From: CAZGOM01 sp964542875
Lineage (GTDB): Bacteria > Planctomycetota > Phycisphaerae > Phycisphaerales > Phycisphaeraceae
Length of the DNA stretch: 36,849 nt
Direction: 5' to 3'
Assembly (NCBI GenBank): GCA_964542875.1
Contig: CAZIWA010000052.1
Span: 1-36,849, forward strand
Part shown: positions 23,354-30,709 of the stretch, piece after piece
Layout of the letters: every line of letters begins with the position of its first letter
Position numbering within the stretch: the first letter of the stretch is position 1
Position numbers and translations under genes: made by a program
Notes under the pieces: model-generated
What the model was told of the DNA's origin: nothing
Databases searched by the model: none
The model's input: only the letters and a program-made list of their open reading frames with translations

Positions 23354-25408
23354 ATGCTTCCAAATCAAAATTTCCGACGGGTATTTCAACAGCGCGCCAT
23401 CTACGCTCTTTTGACCCTCTCGCTCCTTTTGATCACCCTCTCCGCCCTCGCCCCGGACCTCCTCGCCCGGGCCGGCGGCGGCGAAGGTTTCTCCTCCGGT
23501 TCCTCCGGCGGCGGCAGTGGTGGCTCCGGCGGCGGTGACGACGGCGCCATCATCTATCTCATCTACCTCCTCATCCGTCTCCTCATCGTCCTTTGCGTCG
23601 AATACCCTCTCTTTGGCATCCCCCTCACCCTCGTCATCGTTGGCCTGGTCATCTACGCCTTCATCCAATCCCAAAAGCATGTCCAGGGCAACACCCTCCG
23701 CAAGGGCCTCAACGCCATCAACGCCAATGCCCACGCCGATGCGATCCAGACCCTCACCCAGGCCGACCCTGGGTTTGATCCCGAGCGTTTCTCCGACCGC
23801 GTGAAGTCCGCATTCGTCAAGCTCCAGGAAGGCTGGAGCATGCAGAATGTCGCCGCCATCCGGCCCTTCGTCTCCGATGGTGTTCTGGAACGTTTCGCTC
23901 TGCAATTCCAGGAGCAGAAAGACGAAGGCTACCGCAACCAGATGAGCGACATTTCCATCGCCGGCGCGAAGCTGGCCGACGCCAGCATCGGCCCGGTTTT
24001 CCAAAGCGCCACCCTCATGATCAGCGCCGTCGCCGTGGACACCAGGGTCGACCTTAAAACCGGCAAGCGCATCTCTGGTGATTCCAGCAGCCAGCCGTTT
24101 TGCGAATACTGGACGTTCGTCCGCCGCCCCGGCGCCGTAAAGAATTTCGATGACCCTTCCAAACCCGGCCTCATGGAAGGGCGTTGCCCCAACTGTGGCA
24201 ATCCCATCGTTGACGACGCCTCCGCGCCCGACGCCGGTGCGGCGTACAAATGCACCGCCTGCGGCTCCGCACTCCTCTCCGGCTCCCACGATTGGGTCCT
24301 TGCCGAGATCACCCAGACCAACGCCATCTCCGCCAGCGCAACCACGCCCGATCCAGAATCCATCGTCCAGTATCAGGCCACCAAAGACCCCGGCTTCTCC
24401 ACCGCCAATCTGGAAGACCGCGCCTCTGTCATCTTCTGGCGCTGGGCCAAGGCCCTTCGCATCGGCAAGCCTAAGCCTCTACAGAAAGTCGCTGACGAAA
24501 ACTTCTGCGACGAAGTCGCCGCCCTCGTCAAAAAACACTCTGATCCGGCCTCTGACACCCGCCGTTTCCCCGGTCACTGCGCCGTCGGTTCGGTCCAGGC
24601 CCTTGGCATCATTCCCGGCGAAGAATTTGACCGTGCCCTGGTCATCGTCGAGTGGTCCGGCGCCATGCTCGCCACCCCCATCAAGCCCGTTGCCCAGCCC
24701 AAGCCCCCCAAGCCCGTTCCAGGCGGGGGCCTTTATTGCACCAGCCTTTTCACCCTCTCACGCAAGTCCGGCGTCACCACAAACCCCGCCTTGGGCCTCT
24801 CCTCGGCCCATTGCCCGTCCTGCGGCGGTCCCGAATCCGATAACACTGCGGATTCCTGCCCATTTTGCGGCTCCATCCTCAATGACGGCTCCACAGGGTG
24901 GGTCATCACCCACATGGATGATTCCTTCTCACCCGACAGCCGCGCCCTTATCGCCCAGCTTGATAACCACTCCCCGGAAGATGCCTACGCCCTGGACCCC
25001 GGTCACAACCCCCGCACCATGGCCCTTTGGCTCGCCACTGCCATCCTCGCGGACGACAAAGTCACGGACCGCGAGCGCGACCTTTTCATTGCATTCTGCG
25101 CCCGCCAGGGCATAGATGCCGAGCAATCCGAAGCCATCCTGGACACCGCCCATCGCGAAAAGCTTGAGGGCAAATCATCCGTCGCACAGCCGGATTCCCC
25201 CAGGCAGGCGCAGGAATGGCTCTCTTTCCTCGCCATCACCATCCATTCCGTCGGCACCATCACCACGGACGATAAGCACCTTCTCTTAACCGCGGCCCAT
25301 CGCCTGGGTCTCACCTCCCACGACGCCCGCCAGATCAACGCCAACGCCCGCGCCGAAGCCCTCAACCGCGCCCGCAAAGCCATCAAACAGCAAAAACAAA
25401 ACCAATAG
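23354..25408 (+). CDS. Tim44-like / zinc-ribbon / TerB-like membrane protein, paralogue 2
   Basis: A 684-residue paralogue of the gene upstream with the same module order. The signal or anchor at about 17-37 ends ARAGGGEGF; a Gly/Ser linker leads to one or two membrane segments between about 62 and 105 (LIYLLIRLLIVLCVEY, LTLVIVGLVIYAF). A Tim44-like unit follows (FSDRVKSAFVKLQEGW, DGVLERFALQFQ), a ribbon (CPNC near 277, CTAC near 299), a second Tim44-like unit (LEDRASVIFWRWAKAL), a ribbon (CPSC near 488, CPFC near 501) and a TerB-like C-terminus (WLATAILADDKVTDRERDLF). Each ribbon is followed by DWV or GWV. Compared with paralogue 1 the linker is Gly- rather than Ser-rich. 167 bases separate the two genes, each with its own leader, so they may be transcribed independently. 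Confidence 0.75.
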   Translation: MLPNQNFRRVFQQRAIYALLTLSLLLITLSALAPDLLARAGGGEGFSSGSSGGGSGGSGGGDDGAIIYLIYLLIRLLIVLCVEYPLFGIPLTLVIVGLVIYAFIQSQKHVQGNTLRKGLNAINANAHADAIQTLTQADPGFDPERFSDRVKSAFVKLQEGWSMQNVAAIRPFVSDGVLERFALQFQEQKDEGYRNQMSDISIAGAKLADASIGPVFQSATLMISAVAVDTRVDLKTGKRISGDSSSQPFCEYWTFVRRPGAVKNFDDPSKPGLMEGRCPNCGNPIVDDASAPDAGAAYKCTACGSALLSGSHDWVLAEITQTNAISASATTPDPESIVQYQATKDPGFSTANLEDRASVIFWRWAKALRIGKPKPLQKVADENFCDEVAALVKKHSDPASDTRRFPGHCAVGSVQALGIIPGEEFDRALVIVEWSGAMLATPIKPVAQPKPPKPVPGGGLYCTSLFTLSRKSGVTTNPALGLSSAHCPSCGGPESDNTADSCPFCGSILNDGSTGWVITHMDDSFSPDSRALIAQLDNHSPEDAYALDPGHNPRTMALWLATAILADDKVTDRERDLFIAFCARQGIDAEQSEAILDTAHREKLEGKSSVAQPDSPRQAQEWLSFLAITIHSVGTITTDDKHLLLTAAHRLGLTSHDARQINANARAEALNRARKAIKQQKQNQ

Positions 25409-25477
25409 TAGGGTGCGGCCGAGTCCCCGAGGCCCGCCGCGCCGCGTTCCAGACCCTTCAACACTTGAATCACCAAA

Positions 25478-25504
25478 ACCGCACCACCATTAAACCGGTG
25501 CGGT
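25478..25504 (-). terminator. Terminator of the SGNH hydrolase pair
   Basis: ACCGCACC at 25478-25485 pairs with GGTGCGGT at 25497-25504 across an 11-base loop. In the - direction the stem is followed by TTTGG. It starts 12 bases past the stop at 25516. Confidence 0.65.
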
Positions 25505-25515
25505 CTTCGGCCTCT

Positions 25516-26157
25516 TCACACCACCACCGGCTCCACCGCTTTGGCCACCAGCCGATTGCATTTCACCGTCAGATGTACACCATCCTCCGCCATGATTTCG
25601 CCCACGCCATGGACTTTGATCATCTCGCGGATAAACGCATCCAGGTCAAACAACCCCGCCCGCAGTTCCCGTGCGATTCTTCGTGTCGATTCCCGGTAGA
25701 TCCCGATGAATGCGTCCGGCCCGCCGTGCGGTACGAAGTAGGGGTGATAGCCTCCATTGGGCCTTTGCGCCTCGATAATCGGCGGAAACGTCATAAACAC
25801 CACCCGCCCGCCCACGCCGGTCACCAGCTCATGGGTCTTCTTTAAGTTTCGTTCAAACTCCGCAAGCGTCACATGTTTCTCGGGGTAATCGATCGGGTTG
25901 TGTCCCGCGTCGTTCCCGCCGAATTCCACCAGCACCAGCCCCGGCTTGTGGTCCAGCACATCGGCCTGAATCCGCGCCAATCCCTCACGGCTGGTGTGCC
26001 CATTGCCCCCGGCGTTGATCACCTCCGGCGCATTTTCACCAAGCCGCTGCTTGAGGCTTTCATTTAGAAAATGAACCCATGTCTCCTCTGCGCGCAGCGT
26101 GTGCCCGCGAGTGATGGAATCTCCAAGTGCCACCACTGGCTTAGGCTTCATCGTCAT
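25516..26157 (-). CDS. SGNH/GDSL-type hydrolase, paralogue B
   Basis: A 213-residue serine hydrolase. Block I is ALGDSIT (nucleophile Ser14), block II is NAGGNGHTS, block III is EFGGNDAGH (Asn82) and block V is EDGVHLT (Asp192, His195), so the full SGNH residue set is present. The family includes esterases, lipases and acyl-thioesterases; the substrate is unknown. There is no signal peptide, so it is probably cytoplasmic. It overlaps the upstream paralogue by 17 bases if ATG 26157 is used, or 11 bases if the ATG two codons later is used. It ends just before a terminator. Confidence 0.9.
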   Translation of the reverse strand: MTMKPKPVVALGDSITRGHTLRAEETWVHFLNESLKQRLGENAPEVINAGGNGHTSREGLARIQADVLDHKPGLVLVEFGGNDAGHNPIDYPEKHVTLAEFERNLKKTHELVTGVGGRVVFMTFPPIIEAQRPNGGYHPYFVPHGGPDAFIGIYRESTRRIARELRAGLFDLDAFIREMIKVHGVGEIMAEDGVHLTVKCNRLVAKAVEPVVV

Positions 26158-26800
26158 TCTCCAGCCATTCCATCACCAGCGGCGTCAATGCTGTGGCCAC
26201 CAGTTCGTTGCACTTGACCGTCAGGTGTACGCCATCGGGCGCGATCAAATCCGCAAACCCGTGTGTTTTGGCCTGCGCGCGCACAAACAAATCCAGATCA
26301 AACAAAGGCCGTTTCAACTCCAGGGCCAATTGCCTTGTCGCCTGCCGATACACCTCAATGAATCCATCCAGCCCGCCGTAAGGCGCAAAATAAGGCCGGT
26401 TCCCATTGGGGTGCTGTTTGTCCAGCAGGGGGGGGAAGGTTACAAACACCGCTTGCCCGCCCACTTCAGACACCAGCGCGTGGATCTTGCGCAGGTTCTC
26501 TTTGAATTCTTCCAGCGGCACGTGCCGCTCCGGGTAATCGATCGGGTTGTGCCCGGCGTCGTTCCCGCCGAACTCCACCAGCACGAATCCCGGCTTTTTA
26601 TCCAGCACATCGGCCTGGATTCGCGCCAGCCCCTGCCGGCTCGAATGCCCATTCCCGCCGGCGTTGTGCACAGCGGGTGCTTTTGCTCCCAGGCGTTGCG
26701 CCAGCGCCTTTTCCAATTGATACACCCAGGTCTGCTCCGCCGGGAGCACATGCCCCCGCGTGATTGAGTCGCCGAAAGCCACGATCGGTTTATGCTGCAT
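26141..26800 (-). CDS. SGNH/GDSL-type hydrolase, paralogue A
   Basis: A 219-residue paralogue of the downstream gene. It carries AFGDSIT (Ser12), NAGGNGHSS, EFGGNDAGH (Asn80) and PDGVHLT (Asp189, His192). Segments such as GLARIQADVLD and GHNPIDYPE are identical in both. The start at 26800 is supported by GGAG six bases upstream on the - strand; the frame extends eight codons further but without a site. There is no signal peptide. It is divergent from the small gene at 26845, and the starts are only 44 bases apart. Tandem duplication with both active sites intact suggests related but different substrates, or possibly a heterodimer. Confidence 0.9.
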   Translation of the reverse strand: MQHKPIVAFGDSITRGHVLPAEQTWVYQLEKALAQRLGAKAPAVHNAGGNGHSSRQGLARIQADVLDKKPGFVLVEFGGNDAGHNPIDYPERHVPLEEFKENLRKIHALVSEVGGQAVFVTFPPLLDKQHPNGNRPYFAPYGGLDGFIEVYRQATRQLALELKRPLFDLDLFVRAQAKTHGFADLIAPDGVHLTVKCNELVATALTPLVMEWLENDDEA

Positions 26801-26829
26801 AGCAGGCTCCAAAAGAAGGAGCATTATCG

Positions 26830-26835
26830 TACAAT
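26830..26835 (+). promoter_or_regulatory. -10-like box immediately before the small gene upstream of trpE
   Basis: TACAAT, nine bases before ATG 26845, with spacer ACGCAGCCT and no Shine-Dalgarno match. On the opposite strand GATAAT (26828-26823) could serve the divergent SGNH gene, which would make this a compact bidirectional promoter. Confidence 0.4.
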
Positions 26836-26844
26836 ACGCAGCCT

Positions 26845-27225
26845 ATGACCGAATCTAAACCCACAACCGGTAAACGCGAAATCCACGAAGGCGAAGTCCC
26901 CAGCCTCGCAACCCCCGAAGAACGCAAGGCGGCCTTCGACCAGGCCTTCGATTACCGCGGCGACGTCACCATCACCACCACCGACGGAAAATCCGTCGAA
27001 GGCTACATCTTCGACCGGCGCAGCAACATCGCCGATCCCTATGTCCGCATGATCCCCAAAGATTCGGATCAGCGGCTCAACATCAAATACTCCGACATCA
27101 CCAACATCGTCTTCTCCGGCAAAGACACCGCCGCCGGCAAAAGCTGGGAAACCTGGATTAAAAAGTACGTCGAAAAGAAGTCCAAAGGCGAAGCCGCCAG
27201 CATCGAATCCGAAAAGCTCGACTAA
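26845..27225 (+). CDS. Small beta-rich conserved-looking protein of unknown function
   Basis: A 126-residue soluble protein. After a charged N-terminus, residues about 36-90 alternate like a small beta barrel: YRGDVTITTTDGKSVEGYIF, then YVRMIP, then IKYSDITNIVFSG. This pattern of a strand, a DGK turn, EGYIFD and a closing strand is reminiscent of SH3-like or Sm-like barrels, but I cannot assign a family. The C-terminal 35 residues are lysine/glutamate-rich and probably helical (WETWIKKYVEKKSKGE). It lies 21 bases before trpE on the same strand and probably shares its transcript. Coding is supported by uniform codon use and the tight operon spacing. Confidence 0.7.
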   Translation: MTESKPTTGKREIHEGEVPSLATPEERKAAFDQAFDYRGDVTITTTDGKSVEGYIFDRRSNIADPYVRMIPKDSDQRLNIKYSDITNIVFSGKDTAAGKSWETWIKKYVEKKSKGEAASIESEKLD

Positions 27226-27246
27226 CATCCAGAAACGAATCCCAGC

Positions 27247-28833
27247 ATGACACGCTACATCCCCGACCGCGAAACTTTCAAAAAGCTCGTCGAGGCCGCC
27301 AAATCCACCGGCGCCAATGTCGTCCCCGTCTGCGCCCGCGTCATGGACGACCAGACCACCCCCGTCCTGGCCTACCGCAGACTGGTGCGCCCCGACGACC
27401 GCCTCGCCCCCAGCTTCCTCTTTGAATCCGTCGTCGGCGGTGAGCGTATCGCCCGCTACAGCTTCCTTGGCGCCCAGCCCGCCGCCCAGGTCATTGCCCG
27501 CGGCACCAGCGTCCAGTACATCGACGCCCAAACCCCCGCCAAATCACGCGACTTCACCTCCAAAGACCCTCTTGGCGAGGTCTATAACCTCACCAAGACC
27601 TGGAAGCTCGCCAAAGTCCCCGGTCTGCCGGACTTCACAGGTGGCTGGGTTGGCTACGCCGCCTACGACAGCGTCCGCTATCTCGAAGGCGAAAAGCTCC
27701 CCAATACCCCCAAGGACGACCGGAATCTCCCCGACGTCCATCTCTCCCTGTACACCAGCCTCGTCGCTTTTGACCATGTTCAAAAAGCGGTCCTTCTCAT
27801 CACCAACGTCGTCGCTGACACCGTCACCTCGGTCGACCGCGCCTATGACGAAGCCTGCCAGCGCATTGAAGCCCTCATCCAGCGTGTGGAAGCTGTCCCG
27901 GATGCCTATGCCGGCTTGCCGGAACTCCCCGTCGGCAGGATTGATCTCACCACCCCGGCGCCCAAGCTGCCCGTCAGCAACATGGGGCAGGGGGGCTATC
28001 AGGCCGCTGTGCTCAAGGCCAAGGAATTCATCGCCGCCGGCGACATCTTTCAGGTCGTCCCCAGCCAGCGCTTTGAGATCAAAACCACGGTTGATCCCTT
28101 TGAGGTCTACCGCTCGCTGCGTGTTGTAAATCCTTCTCCGTACATGTTTTACCTGCAATGTCAAGGCTGTATTCTCGTTGGCTCCAGCCCGGAGATCCTT
28201 TGCAGCGTCCAAAACGGCGTCGTCACCAATCGCCCCCTGGCCGGCACCCGCCGCCGTGGCGCGACGCCCGAACAGGACATCGCGCTCGAAAAAGAACTCC
28301 TCGCCGACCCCAAAGACCGCGCCGAGCACATCATGCTCGTCGACCTTGGCCGAAACGACGTCGGCCGCGTCAGCAAGTACGGCAGCGTCCGTCTCCCCGC
28401 GGTCATGCAGATTGAGCGTTACAGCCACGTCATGCACATCAGCTCCACTGTCACCGGCAAGCTTGATGATGGCCTCACCTGCTGGGACGCCCTCAAGCAC
28501 GCGCTTCCCGTCGGTACCGTCTCCGGCGCCCCCAAAGTCCGCGCCATGCAGATCATCGACGATCTGGAGCCCACCAAGCGCGGGCCCTACGCCGGGGCCG
28601 TCGGCTACGCCGACTTCGCCGGAAACATGGACATGGCTATCGCCCTGCGCACCATGGTCGTCATGAAAGACGAGTCCAACCCCGGCGCCTGGACCATCCA
28701 CCTCCAGGCCGGCGGCGGCATCGTCGCCGATTCCGACCCGGACGAAGAACACCAGGAAACCGTCAACAAAGCCGCAGCCCTCGCCAAAGCCATCGACATG
28801 GCCCAGCGTGCCTTCGGCTCCAAAAAAGGTTGA
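27247..28833 (+). CDS. trpE: Anthranilate synthase component I
   Basis: Makes anthranilate from chorismate using ammonia delivered by the glutaminase subunit TrpG, the first committed step of tryptophan synthesis. The 528-residue product has the N-terminal tryptophan-sensing region (SFLFESVVGGERIARYSFLG) with the FES element, so feedback inhibition is likely. The chorismate-binding domain has AGDIFQVVPSQRF, NRPLAGTRRRG, DLGRNDVGRVS, LPVGTVSGAPKVRAM, GAVGYADFAGNMDMAIA and QAGGGIVADSDPDEEHQE. No trpG or other trp gene is in the window. The codons for MGQGG include a GCAGGGGGG motif at 27987-27995, made with glycine codons GGG/GGG-G rather than the usual GGC. Confidence 0.95.
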   Translation: MTRYIPDRETFKKLVEAAKSTGANVVPVCARVMDDQTTPVLAYRRLVRPDDRLAPSFLFESVVGGERIARYSFLGAQPAAQVIARGTSVQYIDAQTPAKSRDFTSKDPLGEVYNLTKTWKLAKVPGLPDFTGGWVGYAAYDSVRYLEGEKLPNTPKDDRNLPDVHLSLYTSLVAFDHVQKAVLLITNVVADTVTSVDRAYDEACQRIEALIQRVEAVPDAYAGLPELPVGRIDLTTPAPKLPVSNMGQGGYQAAVLKAKEFIAAGDIFQVVPSQRFEIKTTVDPFEVYRSLRVVNPSPYMFYLQCQGCILVGSSPEILCSVQNGVVTNRPLAGTRRRGATPEQDIALEKELLADPKDRAEHIMLVDLGRNDVGRVSKYGSVRLPAVMQIERYSHVMHISSTVTGKLDDGLTCWDALKHALPVGTVSGAPKVRAMQIIDDLEPTKRGPYAGAVGYADFAGNMDMAIALRTMVVMKDESNPGAWTIHLQAGGGIVADSDPDEEHQETVNKAAALAKAIDMAQRAFGSKKG

Positions 28834-28968
28834 AGGCCGCAAACCGTCACACCTGGATAAACGGGAGATGGATTACCGGCGGCTCCGATTGTCTCTGCTT
28901 TCAACAACATTCCTCGAAGTCCCCCCGACAACCCGGGCGCAAAAACCCTACGCCATCACCCCACCCCC

Positions 28969-29385
28969 ATGACTGACACCACCCAAGACAACCCCCACGC
29001 CATTCCCGGCTCCGAGTGCGAGATTCAAGTCCGCGTACGCTACGTCGAGTGCGATCCCATGGGTTTCGTCCATCACAGCGTCTACCCCATCTGGATGGAA
29101 ATGGCCCGCACTGAAATGCTCCGCAACCGTGGCGTCGCTTACAAAGACCTTGAGGCCGCCGGCTGCCTCTTTGTCGTCGTCCGCATGAGCCTCCGCTACA
29201 AGCGTCCCGGCAAGTACGACGACGTTCTCACCATCAAGGTTATCGGCAAGCCCAGCGTCGGTGTGAAGGTCGAACACACATATGAAGTTCGCCGTGGCAC
29301 CGAACTCCTTTGCACCGCGGAAACCACGCTGGCGTGTGTCAACAAGGAAGGGCGATTGCAGCCGGTTCCTCCCAACACGCTCTAG
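28969..29385 (+). CDS. Acyl-CoA thioesterase, 4HBT/YbgC family
   Basis: A 138-residue single hot-dog domain. The active-site signature is RYVECDPMGFVHHSVYPIWM, with the catalytic Asp followed by the MGFVHH loop. It continues with EMARTEMLR, RYKRPGKYDDVL and TAETTLACVNKEGR. Members hydrolyse short or aromatic acyl-CoAs, and some act with the Tol-Pal system; the Tol-Pal genes are not in this window. There is no signal peptide, so it is cytoplasmic. The start has no Shine-Dalgarno site (spacer CACCCC-rich). The 135 bases between trpE and this gene show nothing distinctive. Confidence 0.9.
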   Translation: MTDTTQDNPHAIPGSECEIQVRVRYVECDPMGFVHHSVYPIWMEMARTEMLRNRGVAYKDLEAAGCLFVVVRMSLRYKRPGKYDDVLTIKVIGKPSVGVKVEHTYEVRRGTELLCTAETTLACVNKEGRLQPVPPNTL

Positions 29386-29455
29386 ACTGCCTTCTTTTTC
29401 TGTGTTTTACTTCCCCTGCACCCCAACTCCGAGACCCCGAATCCTCCCGCATTAC

Positions 29456-29483
29456 TTGACATAAACCCTTTATCAATTACTCT
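29456..29483 (+). promoter_or_regulatory. Candidate promoter of the polysaccharide export gene
   Basis: A perfect TTGACA at 29456-29461 followed after 16 bases by TACTCT (29478-29483). The -35 is ideal and the -10 is poor. It would give a leader of roughly 65-70 bases before ATG 29558. Confidence 0.45.
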
Positions 29484-29557
29484 CTCCAGATTGCCACCAC
29501 ATCGGGAACACCCTTTTGTGCGTTGGTCTCACCCATGCTTCTGAGAAACCACGGCTT

Positions 29558-30616
29558 ATGTCTCGACCCTTAGCCTCGAATTTCCCCTCCCGGCACGCCA
29601 TCGGGCTCCTTTTGCCTCTGCTCTGTTCCGCCCTTTTTCTGCTCGTCGGCTGCGGGCCCGACCCTTCCAGTGCGCAGGATGTTGAAGCCTTCAACCGCGC
29701 CGGCCCCATTGAACCCATCCTTGATCCGGGCAAAATTCTTGCAGCCAAGTCTGCCGTGGGTGATTACACCCTCGATATCGGCGACCAGATATCCATCTAC
29801 ATTCCCGACGTCATCGGAACCATGCCGGATCAAATCGGCTACACCGGCAAAAACGGCACCGTGCAGACCCGCGTCGACAACGGCGGCTTCATCACGCTTC
29901 CCCTCATCGGCCGTTTGAAGGTTCAAGGCCTCACCCTCCGCGCCACCGAATCCAAGATTCAAAACGCCTATTATCCTCGCTACTTCTCCATCGCTCCCGC
30001 CACCGCCATCAAGATTTTGAACTACCGGACCTATCAGGTCCGCATCACGGGTGCCGTCAAGGAACCCGGCGTCTACGATCTTCGCCGCGATGAAATGTCC
30101 GTTGCTTCCATCCTGGCCAAGGCCAAGGGCGTCAAGGATGCCGGCGCAGGCATGATCCGCCTCGTCCCCGCAGGCTCGACCGACCCTGCCCAGACCATCC
30201 TTCTCCCTGTCCGTGACATGGACGTTCCTTACATCGATGCCAAGCTTGAACCCGGCATGACCGTTGCCGTTGAACAGCTCCCCAGGCGCAAAATCACCGT
30301 CATGGGCCTCGTCAACAAGCCCGGCCTCTACGACTACCCCGTCGATATCGAATACAACCTCGGCCAGGCCATCGGTCTGGGCGGCGGCCAGATCACCAAT
30401 GCCGACCCGCAGCGCGCCACCATCTACCGCATCGATGACAAAGGCAACCTCGTTTATGTCACCTTTGCCATCGGCGGCGACGACACCCTCGAATACGGTA
30501 ACGTCATGCTCAAACCCGGTGACATCGTTATCCTTCAACCCTCGATCTACACCACCTTGCGTGAGCTGATCCCGCAGTTGATTCGCGTCACCGCCGGCAC
30601 CAGCTTGAGCAACTAA
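29558..30616 (+). CDS. Polysaccharide export lipoprotein (Wza/OPX family)
   Basis: A 352-residue protein. The signal peptide ends in lipobox LVGC (Cys32). The polysaccharide-export domain begins with YTLDIGDQISIYIPDV and includes VDNGGFITLPLIGRLKVQGLT. Two SLBB-type units follow: VRITGAVKEPGVYDLRRDEM and ITVMGLVNKPGLYDYPVDIE. Members form the outer-membrane ring that exports exopolysaccharide or capsule. The C-terminus (TTLRELIPQLIRVTAG) is amphipathic, as in OPX barrels. The start at 29558 removes a non-signal-like extension of 14 codons. The O-antigen-ligase-like gene is 93 bases downstream. No Wzc-type chain-length regulator or glycosyltransferase is in the window. Confidence 0.92.
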   Translation: MSRPLASNFPSRHAIGLLLPLLCSALFLLVGCGPDPSSAQDVEAFNRAGPIEPILDPGKILAAKSAVGDYTLDIGDQISIYIPDVIGTMPDQIGYTGKNGTVQTRVDNGGFITLPLIGRLKVQGLTLRATESKIQNAYYPRYFSIAPATAIKILNYRTYQVRITGAVKEPGVYDLRRDEMSVASILAKAKGVKDAGAGMIRLVPAGSTDPAQTILLPVRDMDVPYIDAKLEPGMTVAVEQLPRRKITVMGLVNKPGLYDYPVDIEYNLGQAIGLGGGQITNADPQRATIYRIDDKGNLVYVTFAIGGDDTLEYGNVMLKPGDIVILQPSIYTTLRELIPQLIRVTAGTSLSN

Positions 30617-30709
30617 CCATCAACCGTATGGCGCTCCGATGCGCCTCCTGCTCTGACCTTTTTCTTCCAACCGCCGGAAACCCCGGCCACCACAGGGACC
30701 AATACCGAC

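Noticed and set aside
27544..28842. 432-codon frame on the - strand
   Set aside because: Antisense to trpE; Gly/Asp/Val-rich shadow.
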